NCBI RefSeq assembly: GCF_018861025.1
Contig: NZ_JAHKQH010000021.1
Location: 1 to 64,000, forward strand
Direction: 5' to 3'
DNA from: Psychrosphaera sp. B3R10
Lineage (GTDB): Bacteria; Pseudomonadota; Gammaproteobacteria; Enterobacterales; Alteromonadaceae
Length of the DNA: 64,000 nucleotides
Shown: positions 62,994-64,000 of the stretch, one piece after another
Numbering within the stretch: the stretch's first letter is position 1
How the letters are laid out: each line of letters begins with the position of its first letter
The notes under the pieces: model-generated
The model's input: the letters and a program-made list of their open reading frames with translations, nothing else
Databases searched by the model: none
Told to the model about the DNA's origin: nothing
Made by a program: the position numbers and the translations under genes

Positions 62994-63036
62994 AAAAGGT
63001 CAGAAGAGAATATCGATTGTCCGTACCTGACCTTTT
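62994..63036 (+). terminator. Rho-independent terminator
   Basis: AAAAGGTCAG and CTGACCTTTT are perfect 10-base arms over a 23-base loop, with a short T-run. It ends the GH130-epimerase-GH5 transcript. Confidence 0.75.
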
Positions 63037-63124
63037 AATTATCTTACTGCTTTAGTGTTTTTTGATTCTCAATTCATCTATTTTAATATAAACATGCCTT
63101 AATTCATGATTTTAAGAGTGTTGT

Positions 63125-63673
63125 TCAGGACTTTGTCCGTGACGACACTTTTTTGGCGTTATAAAATAGGGCAAAAGAAAACAACACTTCAATTATGCCA
63201 CCGACAAATGCACCGGTTATAAAGGCCGCGTTAAAAACTATGCATAGAGCACCCGCCAGCATTAGCGCGGCACCAAGTACCCAATACAACTTATTACCGT
63301 ATAACGTTTGAAACATTAAATAACGCACCCCAATGGCCAATAACATTATGGGGTAAAACCAAGTCGCTTGGTTTTGTGCGATGGCAAATGCGATAAATAA
63401 GCCAACAAACAAGATTACGGTAGTTTCCATTGCGAGTTTACTGAGGGGATTATTACTGTGGTGTGCGCCACTACGTTGTAGTAATTTAGCGAGAACAATT
63501 GAAAGTGGGAAGATAACCATGCCACCAAAAAACAGGGTAAGCATACTATTTTTATCGGTAGAAAATAGAGCAACCGAGGCCGCGATACACCAAACAATGC
63601 CGGAGACTAAAACCCCTGTAGCCCCGCCAAAATAGGCAATATCCATGTCGTTTTGAGCGTCGTTAAAATTCAC
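63125..63673 (-). CDS. Multi-pass membrane protein, function unknown
   Basis: About 182 residues with six hydrophobic spans, for example GATGVLVSGIVWCIAASVAL near the N-terminus and YWVLGAALMLAGALCIVF later, and a short basic tail. The start is uncertain: GTG 63673 has GGA upstream, ATG 63646 and TTG 63685 are alternatives. I recognise no named family. It lies outside the LacI regulon on the opposite strand. Confidence 0.72.
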   Translation of the reverse strand: MNFNDAQNDMDIAYFGGATGVLVSGIVWCIAASVALFSTDKNSMLTLFFGGMVIFPLSIVLAKLLQRSGAHHSNNPLSKLAMETTVILFVGLFIAFAIAQNQATWFYPIMLLAIGVRYLMFQTLYGNKLYWVLGAALMLAGALCIVFNAAFITGAFVGGIIEVLFSFALFYNAKKVSSRTKS

Positions 63674-63764
63674 TATCAAGTCCAAATTGAGCGGTCAGGA
63701 ATACCAGCGCTAACTGGCTACCTGACCTTATATAGCTGTAGTTGTAGGTGTAGTTGCGACTGAA

Positions 63765-64000
63765 CTAGTCAAGCGCTACAGTAAATGACGTATTTGTTGA
63801 CGTACCCGACGGAGCGACCACTTCGATTGAAACTTCTGCGGTATCGGTTTCTCCGACATTATTCTTTAATGTGAATGTCATGAAAGCCCCACCATAACCA
63901 TCAGGGTCGAGAGTACCGACCGTATCAGCGATACGCAGCTGAGTTGTTCCTGATAATTCGCCAGCAGTTGTTGTAACGCTAATCTGCGTCCCGACTGCCA
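63765..64000 (-). CDS. Partial CDS: C-terminal Ig-like domain of a surface protein
   Basis: The minus strand reads open from the window edge to a TAG at 63765-63767. It encodes 78 residues rich in Thr, Gly and Val (ISVTTTAGELSGTTQLRIAD, MTFTLKNNVGETDTAEVSIE) in alternating beta-strand style, typical of bacterial Ig-like or cadherin-like repeats. The rest of the gene lies beyond the window, so the parent protein (adhesin or polysaccharide-binding protein) cannot be named. Confidence 0.7.
   Translation of the reverse strand, partial: AVGTQISVTTTAGELSGTTQLRIADTVGTLDPDGYGGAFMTFTLKNNVGETDTAEVSIEVVAPSGTSTNTSFTVALD

Noticed and set aside
1-64000. CRISPR array or prophage
   Set aside because: No regular spaced direct repeats with unique spacers, no cas genes, and no phage structural, integrase or terminase genes were seen. 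The periodic tract at 33351 is a plain hexamer repeat without spacers.

Overview
This window is a chromosomal segment of an AT-rich marine gammaproteobacterium, most likely an alteromonad (Alteromonadaceae/Colwelliaceae type). The indications are a DUF3718 gene, a DUF2167 gene, a large TonB-dependent receptor beside a secreted mannanase, several sulfatases, and VCR-like integron recombination sites. Genus cannot be fixed from the sequence alone, and no rRNA or complete tRNA gene is present.

Layout. (1) 1-4034 is the distal end of a chromosomal integron cassette array. It has seven attC-like sites separating single-gene or toxin-antitoxin cassettes: a CPBP protease, HigBA, an unknown protein, a Phd/RelE pair, a membrane protein, and a reverse-oriented ParDE whose toxin is dead. 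The attC cores and the last cassette decay towards the far end. (2) 4355-6865 holds an arylsulfatase and a small lipoprotein. (3) 15874-7055 (minus strand) is a compact five-gene operon: a multi-domain cytochrome-like DUF1587/1595/1592/1588/1585 protein, a Tat-exported DUF1552 protein, a FucP-like permease, an ECF sigma factor, and a membrane protein joining an anti-sigma-like N-terminus, a FecR domain and a LamG lectin-like domain. This planctomycete-style gene set carries its own putative sensor and sigma switch. (4) 16447-28504 holds mostly signalling genes (GGDEF, GGDEF-EAL, Nudix), a DUF3718 gene behind a sigma-54 promoter, and a 1681-residue TPR protein with an embedded C39 peptidase domain.

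(5) 28715-31665 is a TetR-controlled module. Three near-identical operators lie inside the spacers of three predicted promoters (tetR, a HAD dehalogenase, an AhpD-like protein). (6) 31898-38938 holds a PhoD-like phosphatase ending in a (CCTAAA)n tract, then a LysR-flanked electrophile or peroxide detoxification cluster (DJ-1/PfpI, YqhD-type ADH, Ohr, CurA-type reductase, GST).

(7) 39693-62984 is a complete mannan utilisation locus under a LacI-type regulator. Six copies of the palindrome TGAACCGGTTCA (four exact, two with one mismatch) precede its transcription units. Secreted GH26 and a double-GH5 enzyme would cut the backbone, GH27 would remove galactose, and a CE2-like and a second SGNH esterase would remove acetyl groups. 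A TonB receptor and a GPH symporter would import oligosaccharides. A cellobiose/mannobiose 2-epimerase and a GH130 phosphorylase would convert mannobiose to mannose-1-phosphate plus glucose, a phosphomannomutase gives mannose-6-phosphate, and an AGE-family isomerase handles free mannose. The likely substrate is acetylated galacto(gluco)mannan. A truncated sulfatase sits in the same operon. The window ends in a membrane protein and the C-terminus of an Ig-like surface protein.
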